Assembly (NCBI RefSeq): GCF_001661495.1
Contig: NZ_BDDT01000014.1
Coordinates: 41,059 to 105,058, forward strand
Length of the DNA stretch: 64,000 nucleotides
Direction: 5' to 3'
Source of the DNA: Pseudoalteromonas prydzensis
Lineage (GTDB): Bacteria > Pseudomonadota > Gammaproteobacteria > Enterobacterales > Alteromonadaceae
Part shown: in pieces, positions 35,431-44,252 of the stretch
Layout: every line of letters starts with the position of its first letter
How positions within the stretch are numbered: position 1 is the first letter of the stretch
Notes under the pieces: generated by a model
What the model was told of the DNA's origin: nothing
The model's input: the letters and a program-made list of their open reading frames with translations, nothing else
The model's database searches: none
Translations under genes and position numbers: made by a program

Positions 35431-35660
35431 ACTTTACGCCTCCACTGTGGGGCCTCTTGATCAAGTAAGGCTTCTAATGTTTCAACTCGTTCCGCCATTT
35501 TTTCGGCTTTGTGTGCAAGCTCAACAAGTTGGCGATGTTCATGCTCGCTCAAACCTTGACTAACTTGCTTTTTACTACGGTAATGTAGAATAAGCCAAAG
35601 CGGAGCGACAATAACCATAAAAATTATGATTGGTGGCATTAAAACTTCTGCATCGAACAT
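35427..35660 (-). CDS. pspB: Phage shock protein PspB
   Basis: This 77-residue protein has one N-terminal membrane helix (PPIIIFMVIVAPLWLILHY) and a cytoplasmic coil with a repeating charged pattern (VELAHKAEKMAERVETLEALLD). It partners PspC. AGGAGA precedes the ATG at normal spacing. Confidence 0.95.
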   Translation of the reverse strand: MFDAEVLMPPIIIFMVIVAPLWLILHYRSKKQVSQGLSEHEHRQLVELAHKAEKMAERVETLEALLDQEAPQWRRKV

Positions 35661-35720
35661 GATATTCTCCTATCAATCCGTTATATGTTTAAGCACTGGG
35701 GGCTATGCCCCCATTTATTA

Positions 35721-36380
35721 TTATTTATCAGCAAGCTTCTTTTTAAGCGCTGCTAGTTCGTCATCAATCTTTTCATTTTGCTGTAAATCAGCAATTTCAT
35801 CAGCTAATGACTTTTTGCCTAAGTCGTACGATTCTACCTGTGATTCTAGTCCATCAATCTTAGTTTCGTAACGTTCAAAGCGATTTAATGCATCTTCAAC
35901 TTTAGAGCTGTCGAGTGCTTTTTTCACCTCAAGGCGCGACTCAGCTGAGCGTTGACGCAGAATAATCGCTTTTTGACGTGCTTTAGCGTCGGCAAGCTTG
36001 TCTTGTAACGTACTTACTTCTTGTTGCAGCTTATCAATGTGCGACTCTACGTGGTTAAGCTCTTCTTCAACCGCGGTTACCGCTTGCGCTGATTTTTGCT
36101 TTTCAAGTAGTGCAGCACGGGCTAAATCGTCACGATCTTTGCTCAGCGCCAGCTCAGCTTTATCTTGCCACTGTGCAACTTGCTCTTTAAGTGTGTCAAC
36201 GCGACGTACGAGTTCTTTTTTCTCTGCTAATGTTTTTGCAGAGGTTGAACGTACTTCTACTAACGTGTCTTCCATCTCTTGGATGATAAGACGTACCATT
36301 TTTTCAGGATCTTCTGCTTTATCTAAAATGGCATTGATATTAGAATTAACAATATCTGCAAAACGCGAAAAAATTCCCAT
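35721..36380 (-). CDS. pspA: Phage shock protein PspA
   Basis: This 219-residue coiled-coil membrane-repair protein is also the inhibitor of PspF. It starts MGIFSRFADIVNSNINAILDKAEDPEKM, the classic amphipathic helix, and continues as long helical coils. It is preceded by AGAGG and by a sigma-54 promoter. Confidence 0.96.
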   Translation of the reverse strand: MGIFSRFADIVNSNINAILDKAEDPEKMVRLIIQEMEDTLVEVRSTSAKTLAEKKELVRRVDTLKEQVAQWQDKAELALSKDRDDLARAALLEKQKSAQAVTAVEEELNHVESHIDKLQQEVSTLQDKLADAKARQKAIILRQRSAESRLEVKKALDSSKVEDALNRFERYETKIDGLESQVESYDLGKKSLADEIADLQQNEKIDDELAALKKKLADK

Positions 36381-36427
36381 AACATTTACCTCTGTAGTGT
36401 TTAACTTAATTGGTCTGCAGTTACTAT

Positions 36428-36444
36428 TACAATATGCTTGCCAA
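36428..36444 (-). promoter_or_regulatory. Sigma-54 promoter of pspABC
   Basis: Read on the minus strand, TTGGCAAGCATATTGTA matches the -24/-12 consensus (TTGGCACG-N4-TTGCA) at 14 of 17 positions, including the GG and TTG. It lies ~48 bases before pspA. The gene for its activator, PspF, is divergent. Confidence 0.85.
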
Positions 36445-36567
36445 CTTTATAAAACACAAAATACAGTAATAATTTCATAATGTTAAACTAAAAATACAAA
36501 TTCCTTTAGTTCTCCTTGATTATGAAATACACTAACTGTTAGTAAAAATGACTAAGAGTTAGGGAAT

Positions 36568-37626
36568 ATGAGCCAATTTCGCCAACAAGATAATTTACTC
36601 GGCCAATCAGACAGCTTTTTAGCGGTGCTTGATCAGGTTTCACAACTGGCAAGTTTAGATAAACCAGTGCTGATTATTGGTGAACGCGGTACTGGTAAAG
36701 AGCTAATTGCCGCGCGATTGCACTTTTTATCAAAGCGATGGGAGCAAAATTACATTAAGCTCAACTGCGCCGCACTGAATGAAAACCTACTCGAAAGTGA
36801 ATTATTTGGTCATGAAAGCGGTGCATTCACTGGCGCAAGTAAACGCCACGAAGGGCGATTTGAGCGCGCTAATGCCGGCACCCTGTTCTTGGATGAATTA
36901 GCAAATACCTCCGCCATGGTGCAAGAAAAATTGCTACGGGTTATTGAGTACGGAGAGTTTGAACGCGTAGGTGGCAAGCAAACCGTCAAGGTTGATACCC
37001 GCTTAGTCTGCGCAACCAATGAAGATCTCCCTTATCTAGCCGAGCAAGGCGAATTTAGAAGCGACTTACTCGACAGGCTCGCGTTTGATGTTATTACCTT
37101 ACCGCCGCTGCGCGAGCGTCAGGAAGACATCATGTTACTGGCCGAGCAATTTGCGATGAATATGGCCCGAGATTTAGACTGGCAACTATTCAGCGGATTT
37201 ACCCGCAGCGCCATGGAAATACTGCAAGGCTATGACTGGCCGGGTAATATTCGTGAGCTTAAAAATGTGGTTGAGCGTAGCTTATATCGTCATGGCAGCG
37301 AACATATTCCCGTTCACCAGATTATTTTAGACCCATTTGAAAGTCGTTTTAGGCCAAAACAGCGAATTAAAAAACTGCCTACAAAAGCTGTAGAAGCTGC
37401 GCCTATTGCCGTTGTCAGCGATGAGCAGATTGTTGCAACAAGCCGCCCGCAATTTCAGTTTCCTTGTAGTTTAAAAGACCTATCCAATGAGTTTGAAATA
37501 GATTTAATAAAAAAAGCGCTGGAATATAGTCAATTTAATCAAAAGAAAACTGCAGAAGTACTTGGTTTGACGTATCATCAACTACGAGGCTATTTGAAAA
37601 AATACAACTTGTTAGATCAACAATAA
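36568..37626 (+). CDS. pspF: Phage shock transcriptional activator PspF
   Basis: This sigma-54 enhancer-binding AAA+ protein has 352 residues. It has no N-terminal regulatory domain, as expected of PspF. Walker A is GERGTGKE, the sigma-54-contacting loop is GHESGAFTGAS, and a Fis-type HTH ends the protein (KKTAEVLGLTYHQLRGYLKKY). PspA inhibits it. It is divergent from pspA and 18 bases upstream of sapA, the same order as in E. coli (pspF near sapA). Confidence 0.95.
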   Translation: MSQFRQQDNLLGQSDSFLAVLDQVSQLASLDKPVLIIGERGTGKELIAARLHFLSKRWEQNYIKLNCAALNENLLESELFGHESGAFTGASKRHEGRFERANAGTLFLDELANTSAMVQEKLLRVIEYGEFERVGGKQTVKVDTRLVCATNEDLPYLAEQGEFRSDLLDRLAFDVITLPPLRERQEDIMLLAEQFAMNMARDLDWQLFSGFTRSAMEILQGYDWPGNIRELKNVVERSLYRHGSEHIPVHQIILDPFESRFRPKQRIKKLPTKAVEAAPIAVVSDEQIVATSRPQFQFPCSLKDLSNEFEIDLIKKALEYSQFNQKKTAEVLGLTYHQLRGYLKKYNLLDQQ

Positions 37627-37644
37627 TAGTCAGAGGCTAAACGA

Positions 37645-39252
37645 GTGTATAAATTATTACTTGGTATCTTAACGGTATGCCTAACAGGTTGCTTAGACAC
37701 CAAAGAAAAAACGTTAGAAGAAAAGAATCAGGGCTTAGTTTATTGCGCTGAGGCTAACCCTGTGTCGTTTAATCCCCAAGTGACGACCACAGGCTCTACC
37801 ATTGATATTATTGCTAATCAATTATATGACCGTTTGATCAGTATTGACCCGGTTACGGCTGAATTTAAAAGCGAGCTGGCCACTGATTGGAAAATAAGTA
37901 AAGACGGTAAATCGGTCACCTTTACCTTACGTAAAGGGGTAAAATTTCATACCACCGCTTACTTTACCCCCAGTAGAGACTTTAACGCTGATGATGTGAT
38001 CTTCACCTTTAGCCGCTTATTCGATGTATACAACCCCTATCACTTTGTTGGTGATGCCAATTACCCTTATTTTCAAAGTGTGGGTATTGATCAACTGATC
38101 CGCCAAATTGTTCGCGTGTCTGACTACCAAGTACGATTTGAGCTTTTTAATGCCGAGAGCAGCTTTTTAGCCAATATGGCGACAGATTTTGCCGTGGTGT
38201 TATCGCGCGAATACGCCATGCAGTTAAAACAACGTGAGCAGCTTAATTTGTTTGATCAGTACCCTGTTGGTACTGGCCCTTACATTTATAAAGAGTATCG
38301 TCGCGATCATTTAGTGCGTTATTACCGCAACCCAGATTATTGGAAGCACCCAGTGGTACTTGAGCAGTTGGTTTACGACATCACCCCGAATGGTACAACG
38401 CGAATTGCAAAAATGCTGACAAAAGAGTGCGATGTTACTGCGCATCCAAGCAGCGCGCAGCTGAGTATTCTAGCGCAACGTGACGACATCAACGTGCAAA
38501 AAGAAACCAACTTAAACGTAGGTTATTGGGCGTTTAATACCCAGCGCCCGCCTTTTGATGACTTACGTGTGCGCCAAGCATTGGCCCATGCCATCGATAT
38601 TGAAAAAATCATGCAGGCCGTTTATTACGGCAATGGTATCCGTGCACAATCTTTATTACCGCCCACATCATGGGCGTATCAAGCACAACCTAAGTTACCA
38701 GGCTTTAATCCGGATCTGGCTAAAAAGTTATTAATTGATGCCGGGTTTCCGAATGGTTTTAATATGACCATTTGGGCAATGCCGGTGAGTCGTATTTATA
38801 ATCCTAATGCACGTAAAATGGCTGAGTTAATGCAAAGCGATTTACGTAAAATTGGTGTAAATGTCAGTATTGTTGAATATGAATGGAATACCTTTATTCA
38901 GCGTATTGGTGAGCATCGCCACGATAGCGTGTTATTAGGTTGGGCTGCAGATACACCGGATCCTGATAACTTTTTCAGCCCACTGCTAAGTTGCACAGCA
39001 GCTTTTAGTGGTAAAAACCCTGCAAATTGGTGCAACCCTGAGTTTGATTTACTGCTCACACAGGCACTCGACACCACCGATTTAGCCAAACGTAAAACCT
39101 ATTATCAGCAAGTACAAGCTATGCTGATACGTGAATTGCCACTACTGCCCCTTGCCCATGGTATGCGTTTTCAAGCCAGCAGTGCCGATGTAGAAGGCAT
39201 TCCACTTGGCCCATTTGGTGCAATTTCCTTAGCTAACGCGAGGAAAAAATAA
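37645..39252 (+). CDS. sapA: Peptide ABC transporter, periplasmic binding protein SapA
   Basis: This family 5 solute-binding lipoprotein has 535 residues, a GTG start and lipobox LTGC (Cys ~15). The family block LVYCAEANPVSFNPQ follows the signal. Sap systems are linked to antimicrobial-peptide resistance and to putrescine export in E. coli. It is first of five tightly packed genes, and sapB begins at its stop codon. Confidence 0.93.
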   Translation: MYKLLLGILTVCLTGCLDTKEKTLEEKNQGLVYCAEANPVSFNPQVTTTGSTIDIIANQLYDRLISIDPVTAEFKSELATDWKISKDGKSVTFTLRKGVKFHTTAYFTPSRDFNADDVIFTFSRLFDVYNPYHFVGDANYPYFQSVGIDQLIRQIVRVSDYQVRFELFNAESSFLANMATDFAVVLSREYAMQLKQREQLNLFDQYPVGTGPYIYKEYRRDHLVRYYRNPDYWKHPVVLEQLVYDITPNGTTRIAKMLTKECDVTAHPSSAQLSILAQRDDINVQKETNLNVGYWAFNTQRPPFDDLRVRQALAHAIDIEKIMQAVYYGNGIRAQSLLPPTSWAYQAQPKLPGFNPDLAKKLLIDAGFPNGFNMTIWAMPVSRIYNPNARKMAELMQSDLRKIGVNVSIVEYEWNTFIQRIGEHRHDSVLLGWAADTPDPDNFFSPLLSCTAAFSGKNPANWCNPEFDLLLTQALDTTDLAKRKTYYQQVQAMLIRELPLLPLAHGMRFQASSADVEGIPLGPFGAISLANARKK

Positions 39253-40286
39253 TGGTTTTACATTATATTTTACGTCGCTTAGGCTTACTGTTATTTATGA
39301 TGTTTACCTTAAGCTTATTTACTTTCTCACTGAGTTATTTGTTTCCTGGTGATCCGCTCAGTAATTTAAGTGGCATCAGTAATACCAGCTTTTCACAAAC
39401 CAGTGAACTACAAGAAAAGTATCATTTTGATGATAATTATTTGATCCAATACTTTGCTTTTCTAGCGCGTATTGTTCAAGGCGATTGGGGCGTATCGTTT
39501 GCCTCTGGTGATAGCGTTTTTAGCCATATTATTGATCTGTTCCCAGCAACTCTAGAGCTGAGTATTTATGCATTAATTATCTCGGTAGTAGTTGGCGTGC
39601 CAGCAGGAATATTTGCAGCTGCATACCACCGCCGCTGGCCAGATAAACTGGTTAATTCGACAACTTTAGTGGGTTACTCAATGCCTGTGTTTTGGTTGGC
39701 ATTATTATTAATTATGGTGTTTTCATTGCAACTAGGTTGGTTTCCCATGTCTGGGCGGATGGGGCTGCTCTACGAGATACCTTTTGAAACTGGTTTTATT
39801 TTATTAGATATTATACTGGCCGATTTCCCCTACTCAGGTATGGCAATAGTGGATGCCTTGCATCACTTAACTTTACCCACCATCGTACTGGCAATGTACC
39901 CAACCACGGTATTAGTGCGTTTTACCCGCGACTCAATGTTAAACGTACTAGATCAAAGCTATATTAAAACCGCGCGAGCCAAAGGCTTAAACCGTGCCCA
40001 ATTAATTATTCATCACGCCCTGCGTAATGCGCTGTTACCAGTAATAAAACAAATTGGTTTGCAATTTAGTACCTTGATCACCCTAGCCATGATCACGGAA
40101 GTGATTTTCTCGTGGCCAGGCATTGGCCGTTGGTTGATTGATAGCATTTACCAGCGCGATTACCCTGCAATTCAAGGTGGTTTATTAGCGGTATCGATGT
40201 TTGTAATTCTGGCTACGATTATTGCAGAATTAACCTATACCTTGTTCGACCCGCTGTCACGGAATCAAGCGCATGGCAAAGTTTAA
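39252..40286 (+). CDS. sapB: Peptide ABC transporter permease SapB
   Basis: This 344-residue inner-membrane permease of the DppB/OppB class has an N-terminal TM helix (LLLFMMFTLSLFTFSLSYLF) and about six helices overall. The EAA loop TARAKGLNRAQLIIHHALRNALLP contacts the ATPase. It overlaps sapA by one base and sapC by 14. Confidence 0.94.
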   Translation: MVLHYILRRLGLLLFMMFTLSLFTFSLSYLFPGDPLSNLSGISNTSFSQTSELQEKYHFDDNYLIQYFAFLARIVQGDWGVSFASGDSVFSHIIDLFPATLELSIYALIISVVVGVPAGIFAAAYHRRWPDKLVNSTTLVGYSMPVFWLALLLIMVFSLQLGWFPMSGRMGLLYEIPFETGFILLDIILADFPYSGMAIVDALHHLTLPTIVLAMYPTTVLVRFTRDSMLNVLDQSYIKTARAKGLNRAQLIIHHALRNALLPVIKQIGLQFSTLITLAMITEVIFSWPGIGRWLIDSIYQRDYPAIQGGLLAVSMFVILATIIAELTYTLFDPLSRNQAHGKV

Positions 40287-41166
40287 TTTATTTTCAGAAG
40301 AGTCAAACAAATCGCCACTGGCGCGATTTTGGCGCAAGTTTAAATCCAATCACCCCGCCTTAGTTGGGTTATGGATTTTTATCGCCTTCGCAATTTTGGC
40401 TGCCGCCGCACCACTGATTGCACCTTATGGCGTAAACCAGCAACACAGTGATGCCTTATTGATCCCCCCTTCATGGCATGAAATGGGCGACGTGCGGTTT
40501 ATACTCGGCACAGATGACTTAGGTCGCGACGTATTATCACGATTAATGAATGGTGCAACCTATACCTTTGGTTTATCAGTGATTGCAGCACTTATCACTA
40601 CTATCATCGGGGTTTTAGTTGGCACCTTTGCCGGTATTAGCCGTGGTCTTCGTTCAAGCTTTTTAAATCACCTGCTCGATATCACCTTATCGATACCGTC
40701 TTTATTATTGGCGATTATTATTATTGCGATATTAGGCCCCGGTCTGATGAATACCGTTTGGGCGATTATTTTAGCGCTGCTGCCGCAGTTTATTCATTCA
40801 GTACGTAACTTGATTGTGACGGAGCTAAGTAAAGACTACATCACCGCCTTTAAACTCGATGGCGCCTCTAATTGGCATATCCTCTCGCGGGGGATCTTCC
40901 CCAATATTTATGAGCACATTGTGGTTATTTTTACTATGGCACTGTCTACCGCTATTCTAGATATTTCAGCATTGGGTTTTTTAAAACTTGGCGCACAACC
41001 GCCCACCACAGAATGGGGGGCAATTTTAGCTGAAAACCTAGGTTTAATTTATTTGGCTCCTTGGACCGTTGGTTTGCCTGGGGTATTACTCTTTTTAGCG
41101 GTGCTGTCGACCAATTTAGTGGGTGACGGACTACGCCAAGTGCTCAAAGCACGTAAGGCTGACTAA
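40273..41166 (+). CDS. sapC: Peptide ABC transporter permease SapC
   Basis: This 297-residue DppC-class permease has the N-terminal NHPALVGLWIFIAF helix, the conserved FILGTDDLGRDVLSRLM motif, and an EAA-like loop FKLDGASNWHILSRGIFPNI. It pairs with SapB. Its stop is adjacent to the sapD start. Confidence 0.94.
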   Translation: MAKFNLFSEESNKSPLARFWRKFKSNHPALVGLWIFIAFAILAAAAPLIAPYGVNQQHSDALLIPPSWHEMGDVRFILGTDDLGRDVLSRLMNGATYTFGLSVIAALITTIIGVLVGTFAGISRGLRSSFLNHLLDITLSIPSLLLAIIIIAILGPGLMNTVWAIILALLPQFIHSVRNLIVTELSKDYITAFKLDGASNWHILSRGIFPNIYEHIVVIFTMALSTAILDISALGFLKLGAQPPTTEWGAILAENLGLIYLAPWTVGLPGVLLFLAVLSTNLVGDGLRQVLKARKAD

Positions 41167-42159
41167 ATGCAATTACTTGATATACGAAACTTAACCATAG
41201 AGCTGCGTACCTCAGATACCGTGATCCGCGCCGTTGATAGAGTAAACTTGAGCCTTAAAGAAGGCGAAGTTCATGCATTAGTCGGCGAATCCGGCTCAGG
41301 GAAAAGCTTAATCGCCAAAGCCATTGTTGGCGTTTTAAATAAGCGCTGGCACATAACCGCAGACCGCATGCACTGGCGCGGGGTTGACTTAATGCGCTTA
41401 TCAAGCGAACAACGACGGAAAATTGTTGGCAGCGATATCGCTATGATTTATCAAGATCCCAGCCGCTGCCTTGATCCTACTGCGAAAATATTTGAGCAAA
41501 TTGCCGAAACCTTACCCCAAATGTCAGGCTCGGGCTTTTTCTTAAAGCGTAACCGCGAACGTAAAGACCGCGTAAAAGCCTTGATCCACAAAGTAGGTAT
41601 CAAAGATCACGAAAAAGTACTGTCAAGCTACCCTCATGAGCTCTCAGAAGGCGTGTGTCAAAAAGTAATGATAGCCATGGCCATTGCCCGTACACCTAAG
41701 CTGTTAATTGCTGATGAGCCAACTACAGCGCTTGAAAGCACCACCCGGGCACAAGTATTTAGATTATTAAAAAGTTTAAATCAGCTTAAAAATATGTCTA
41801 TTTTAATGATCTCCCACGAACTCGAAGAAATCGTCAATTGGTCCCATGGTATGCATGTACTGTACTGCGGGCAAATGGTCGAGGCAGGTCCAACTCAACG
41901 TATTTTTAGCCACCCGCGTCATCCATATACACAAGCGCTGCTAAAAAGCTTGCCCGATTACGAGCAAGGGCTTGCCCATAAAGAACCATTCTATGCACTT
42001 AAAGGCACCATACCCACTTTGCAGCATTTGCCGATCGGCTGTCGTCTTGGCCCTCGTTGTCCAAAAGCACAAAAAGCTTGCGTGGTCACACCGCCTATAA
42101 CTAAGCAGCATGGCCACAGCTATGCGTGTCATTTTCCGTTGATTAAGGCGATGAAATAA
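41167..42159 (+). CDS. sapD: Peptide ABC transporter ATPase SapD
   Basis: This 330-residue ATPase, the E. coli length, has Walker A GESGSGKS and Walker B LLIADEPTTALE. The signature motif is the divergent SEGVCQKVMIA that SapD shares across species, instead of LSGGQ. The C-terminal oligopeptide extension has the Cys-rich IGCRLGPRCPKAQKAC, which may bind metal or an Fe-S cluster. Confidence 0.95.
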   Translation: MQLLDIRNLTIELRTSDTVIRAVDRVNLSLKEGEVHALVGESGSGKSLIAKAIVGVLNKRWHITADRMHWRGVDLMRLSSEQRRKIVGSDIAMIYQDPSRCLDPTAKIFEQIAETLPQMSGSGFFLKRNRERKDRVKALIHKVGIKDHEKVLSSYPHELSEGVCQKVMIAMAIARTPKLLIADEPTTALESTTRAQVFRLLKSLNQLKNMSILMISHELEEIVNWSHGMHVLYCGQMVEAGPTQRIFSHPRHPYTQALLKSLPDYEQGLAHKEPFYALKGTIPTLQHLPIGCRLGPRCPKAQKACVVTPPITKQHGHSYACHFPLIKAMK

Positions 42160-42920
42160 TGCAGCCTCTGTTAAAAGTTCAAGCCCTATCAAAAAGTTTT
42201 AATCTTAGAGCGGGGCTGTTCTCACGTAGAAAATTTGACGTACTAAAGAACATTTCATTTTGCTTAGAGCAAGGTGAAACGCTGGCCATTATCGGCGAAA
42301 CAGGCTCAGGGAAAAGTACCCTCGCAAAATTGTTAGCCGGTGCTGACAGTGCCGACACAGGGCAAATCTTGCTTGATGGCACTATCATTGAAGACAAAGG
42401 CATACGGGATCAACAATGTCGCCATATTCGGATGATTTTCCAAGATTCTGAAGCCTCATTAAACCCAGGCCTCACCATCGGCGAAATGCTCAACGACTGC
42501 CTGCAATATAACACCAACTTAGACAAACCAAGTCGCGCTGAAAAAATTAGAGCCACCTTGAATAAGGTTGGCTTGCTGAATGACCATCAACATTATTACC
42601 CTCACATGTTCAGCGGCGGTCAGTTACAACGCGTCGCCCTCGCCCGCGCGTTAATCCTCGACCCTAAAGTGGTGGTGCTCGACGAAGCCCTCTCCTCACT
42701 AGACCCATCAGTGCGCGCACAAACTGTAAACTTATTACTTAAGCTGCAACAAGACACTGGACTTAGCTATATTCTCATCACCCATCACTTAAGTCTTGTA
42801 CGTCATATTAGCGACCAACTGGTGGTACTTGATCACGGTGAAATCGTTGAATACGGTAAAACTAGAGATATATTTCAAAATCCAAAATCAAAAGTCACCC
42901 AGAAATTGTTGAGTTGTTGA
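42159..42920 (+). CDS. sapF: Peptide ABC transporter ATPase SapF
   Basis: This 253-residue ABC ATPase has Walker A GETGSGKS, signature MFSGGQLQRVALARAL and Walker B VVVLDEALSSLD. It overlaps the sapD stop by one base and closes the operon. It has no C-terminal oligopeptide domain, as usual for SapF. No clear terminator follows; instead comes a repeat-rich spacer. Confidence 0.95.
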   Translation: MQPLLKVQALSKSFNLRAGLFSRRKFDVLKNISFCLEQGETLAIIGETGSGKSTLAKLLAGADSADTGQILLDGTIIEDKGIRDQQCRHIRMIFQDSEASLNPGLTIGEMLNDCLQYNTNLDKPSRAEKIRATLNKVGLLNDHQHYYPHMFSGGQLQRVALARALILDPKVVVLDEALSSLDPSVRAQTVNLLLKLQQDTGLSYILITHHLSLVRHISDQLVVLDHGEIVEYGKTRDIFQNPKSKVTQKLLSC

Positions 42921-42929
42921 AAAAGAAAA

Positions 42930-43102
42930 AGCTGTAAGCCGTAAGCTATCAGTTTTAGAGCTGCCCGGCGTTAAATTTTGCCTATGGTTGTATGTTGAAG
43001 AAAAAGGTTCTAGGTGCTAGGTGAAAGGTCCTAGGAAAAGCCAGAGCAGCCCGGCGTTGAATTTATCACTGTAGGTTGGGTAGAGAGCAACGAAACCCAA
43101 AA
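42930..43102. repeat. Composite intergenic repeat: degenerate heptamers, duplicated spacer and GTTGGGT palindrome
   Basis: The segment holds degenerate 7-mers AGCTGTA-AGCCGTA-AGCTATC (42930). A GAGCTGCCCGGCGTTAAATTT block (42958) is repeated imperfectly at 43044. Further 7-mers, TCTAGGT-GCTAGGT-GAAAGGT (~43004), lie between them. The last part is the palindrome GTAGGTTGGGTAGAGAGCAA-CGAAACCC (43071-43102). No gene is seen. From 43103 to 43386 there are also two small hairpins, 43258-43281 (AATTACTT arms) and 43303-43330 (TGTAA/TTACA arms). Confidence 0.75.
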
Positions 43103-43386
43103 TTTAGTTTGTGAATTGGTAGACGGATTAGAGCGATAACCAGTCATTGAAAAGGTTAAACTTACTCATATTGTGATGAGTAAGAATCTAATTTGTCCGA
43201 TAGCATTATTAACCAACATTTGGGTACACAATGGCAAGCTTAATTCCTAGCTATTTTAATTACTTGTTTACAAAAGTAATTATTGGTGGAATTATCAGCA
43301 TATGTAATACACGCCGTTTAGGGTGTTACAAACCACAAAAATGGTGTTCATTAAGCTGTTCGCTTTTTCTCAAATATGGAGTTGTT

Positions 43387-44244
43387 TTGAAAGTATTTAT
43401 TAGTTGGTCAGGAGATCAAAGTAAAGATATAGCACAAGCTATACGAGCTTGGTTACCAAGTGTATTACAAACGGTAAAACCATATTTTACTCCTAGCGAT
43501 ATAGATAAGGGAAACCGCTGGTCATCTGATATTGCAGATGAGTTAGACAATTCTTCGGTTGGTATTTTTTGTATAACAAAAGAGAATTTAAATAGCCCTT
43601 GGATAATGTTTGAGGCAGGAGCTATATCAAAAAAAGTTGATGCTTCTCTAGTATGCCCAATTCTCTTTGGCTTAGGTAATGCTGATATATCAGGGCCACT
43701 GACTCAATTTCAAACAACGCTTTTTAATAAGTCAGACATGTATGCTCTTGTTACTACAATTAATAATTCAAATACTGATAATGTACTTGCTGATGACGTA
43801 CTTCGTGATGTATTTGAAGCTTTTTGGCCAAAGCTTGAAACACGTGTGATGGAACTCTTAGCTCGTGACACTTCGAATAATGAATCACATCCTCGAAGTG
43901 AGCGTGAGCTATTAGAAGAAATACTTGGTTTATCTCGCAATATTCTAAAAGCAGACAAGTTGAAGCTTAATGATGATAAATCTCAACATTTTAATTCTTT
44001 AATCTCAAGATTTTTAAGTATGTTTGACTTGGTTTTTGATGCTGATTGGGAGCATACTATTCAATCGCTAGACCCTGAATATTTAAACTATTATATTTCA
44101 CCTAATGCTACGTTTATTAATCCAAACGTGTCTGATGAACAAAATAACTGGGGCAATCGTGGAAGCTTACTGGCAAGTTATCGAGAATTGGTTTCATTTA
44201 TCATGGACAATGATATAGATGTTCCAATAAAGCACCCGTGGTAA
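43387..44244 (+). CDS. TIR-domain protein
   Basis: From TTG 43387, which has GGAG five bases upstream, this is a 285-residue protein. The first ~140 residues form a TIR domain: KVFISWSGDQSKDIAQAI, the BB-loop region FTPSDIDKGNRWSSDIADEL, and SPWIMFEAGAI, where Glu76 lies in a WxxxE motif that in NADase TIRs is catalytic. The C-terminal ~110 residues (helical SRNILKADKLKLNDDKS, then HFNSLISRFLSMFDLVF) are unrecognised. An open frame reaches 43231, but that part reads through repeats and hairpins. It is probably a defence or NAD-cleaving effector (inference); no Thoeris-type partner is seen. A group II intron follows its stop codon immediately. Confidence 0.85.
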   Translation: MKVFISWSGDQSKDIAQAIRAWLPSVLQTVKPYFTPSDIDKGNRWSSDIADELDNSSVGIFCITKENLNSPWIMFEAGAISKKVDASLVCPILFGLGNADISGPLTQFQTTLFNKSDMYALVTTINNSNTDNVLADDVLRDVFEAFWPKLETRVMELLARDTSNNESHPRSERELLEEILGLSRNILKADKLKLNDDKSQHFNSLISRFLSMFDLVFDADWEHTIQSLDPEYLNYYISPNATFINPNVSDEQNNWGNRGSLLASYRELVSFIMDNDIDVPIKHPW

Positions 44245-44252
44245 AAAAGCTA

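Noticed and set aside
43303..43330. The hairpin before the TIR gene as a second attC or attI site.
   Set aside because: Arms are short and the core GTTRRRY is not met, so there is too little to call a site.
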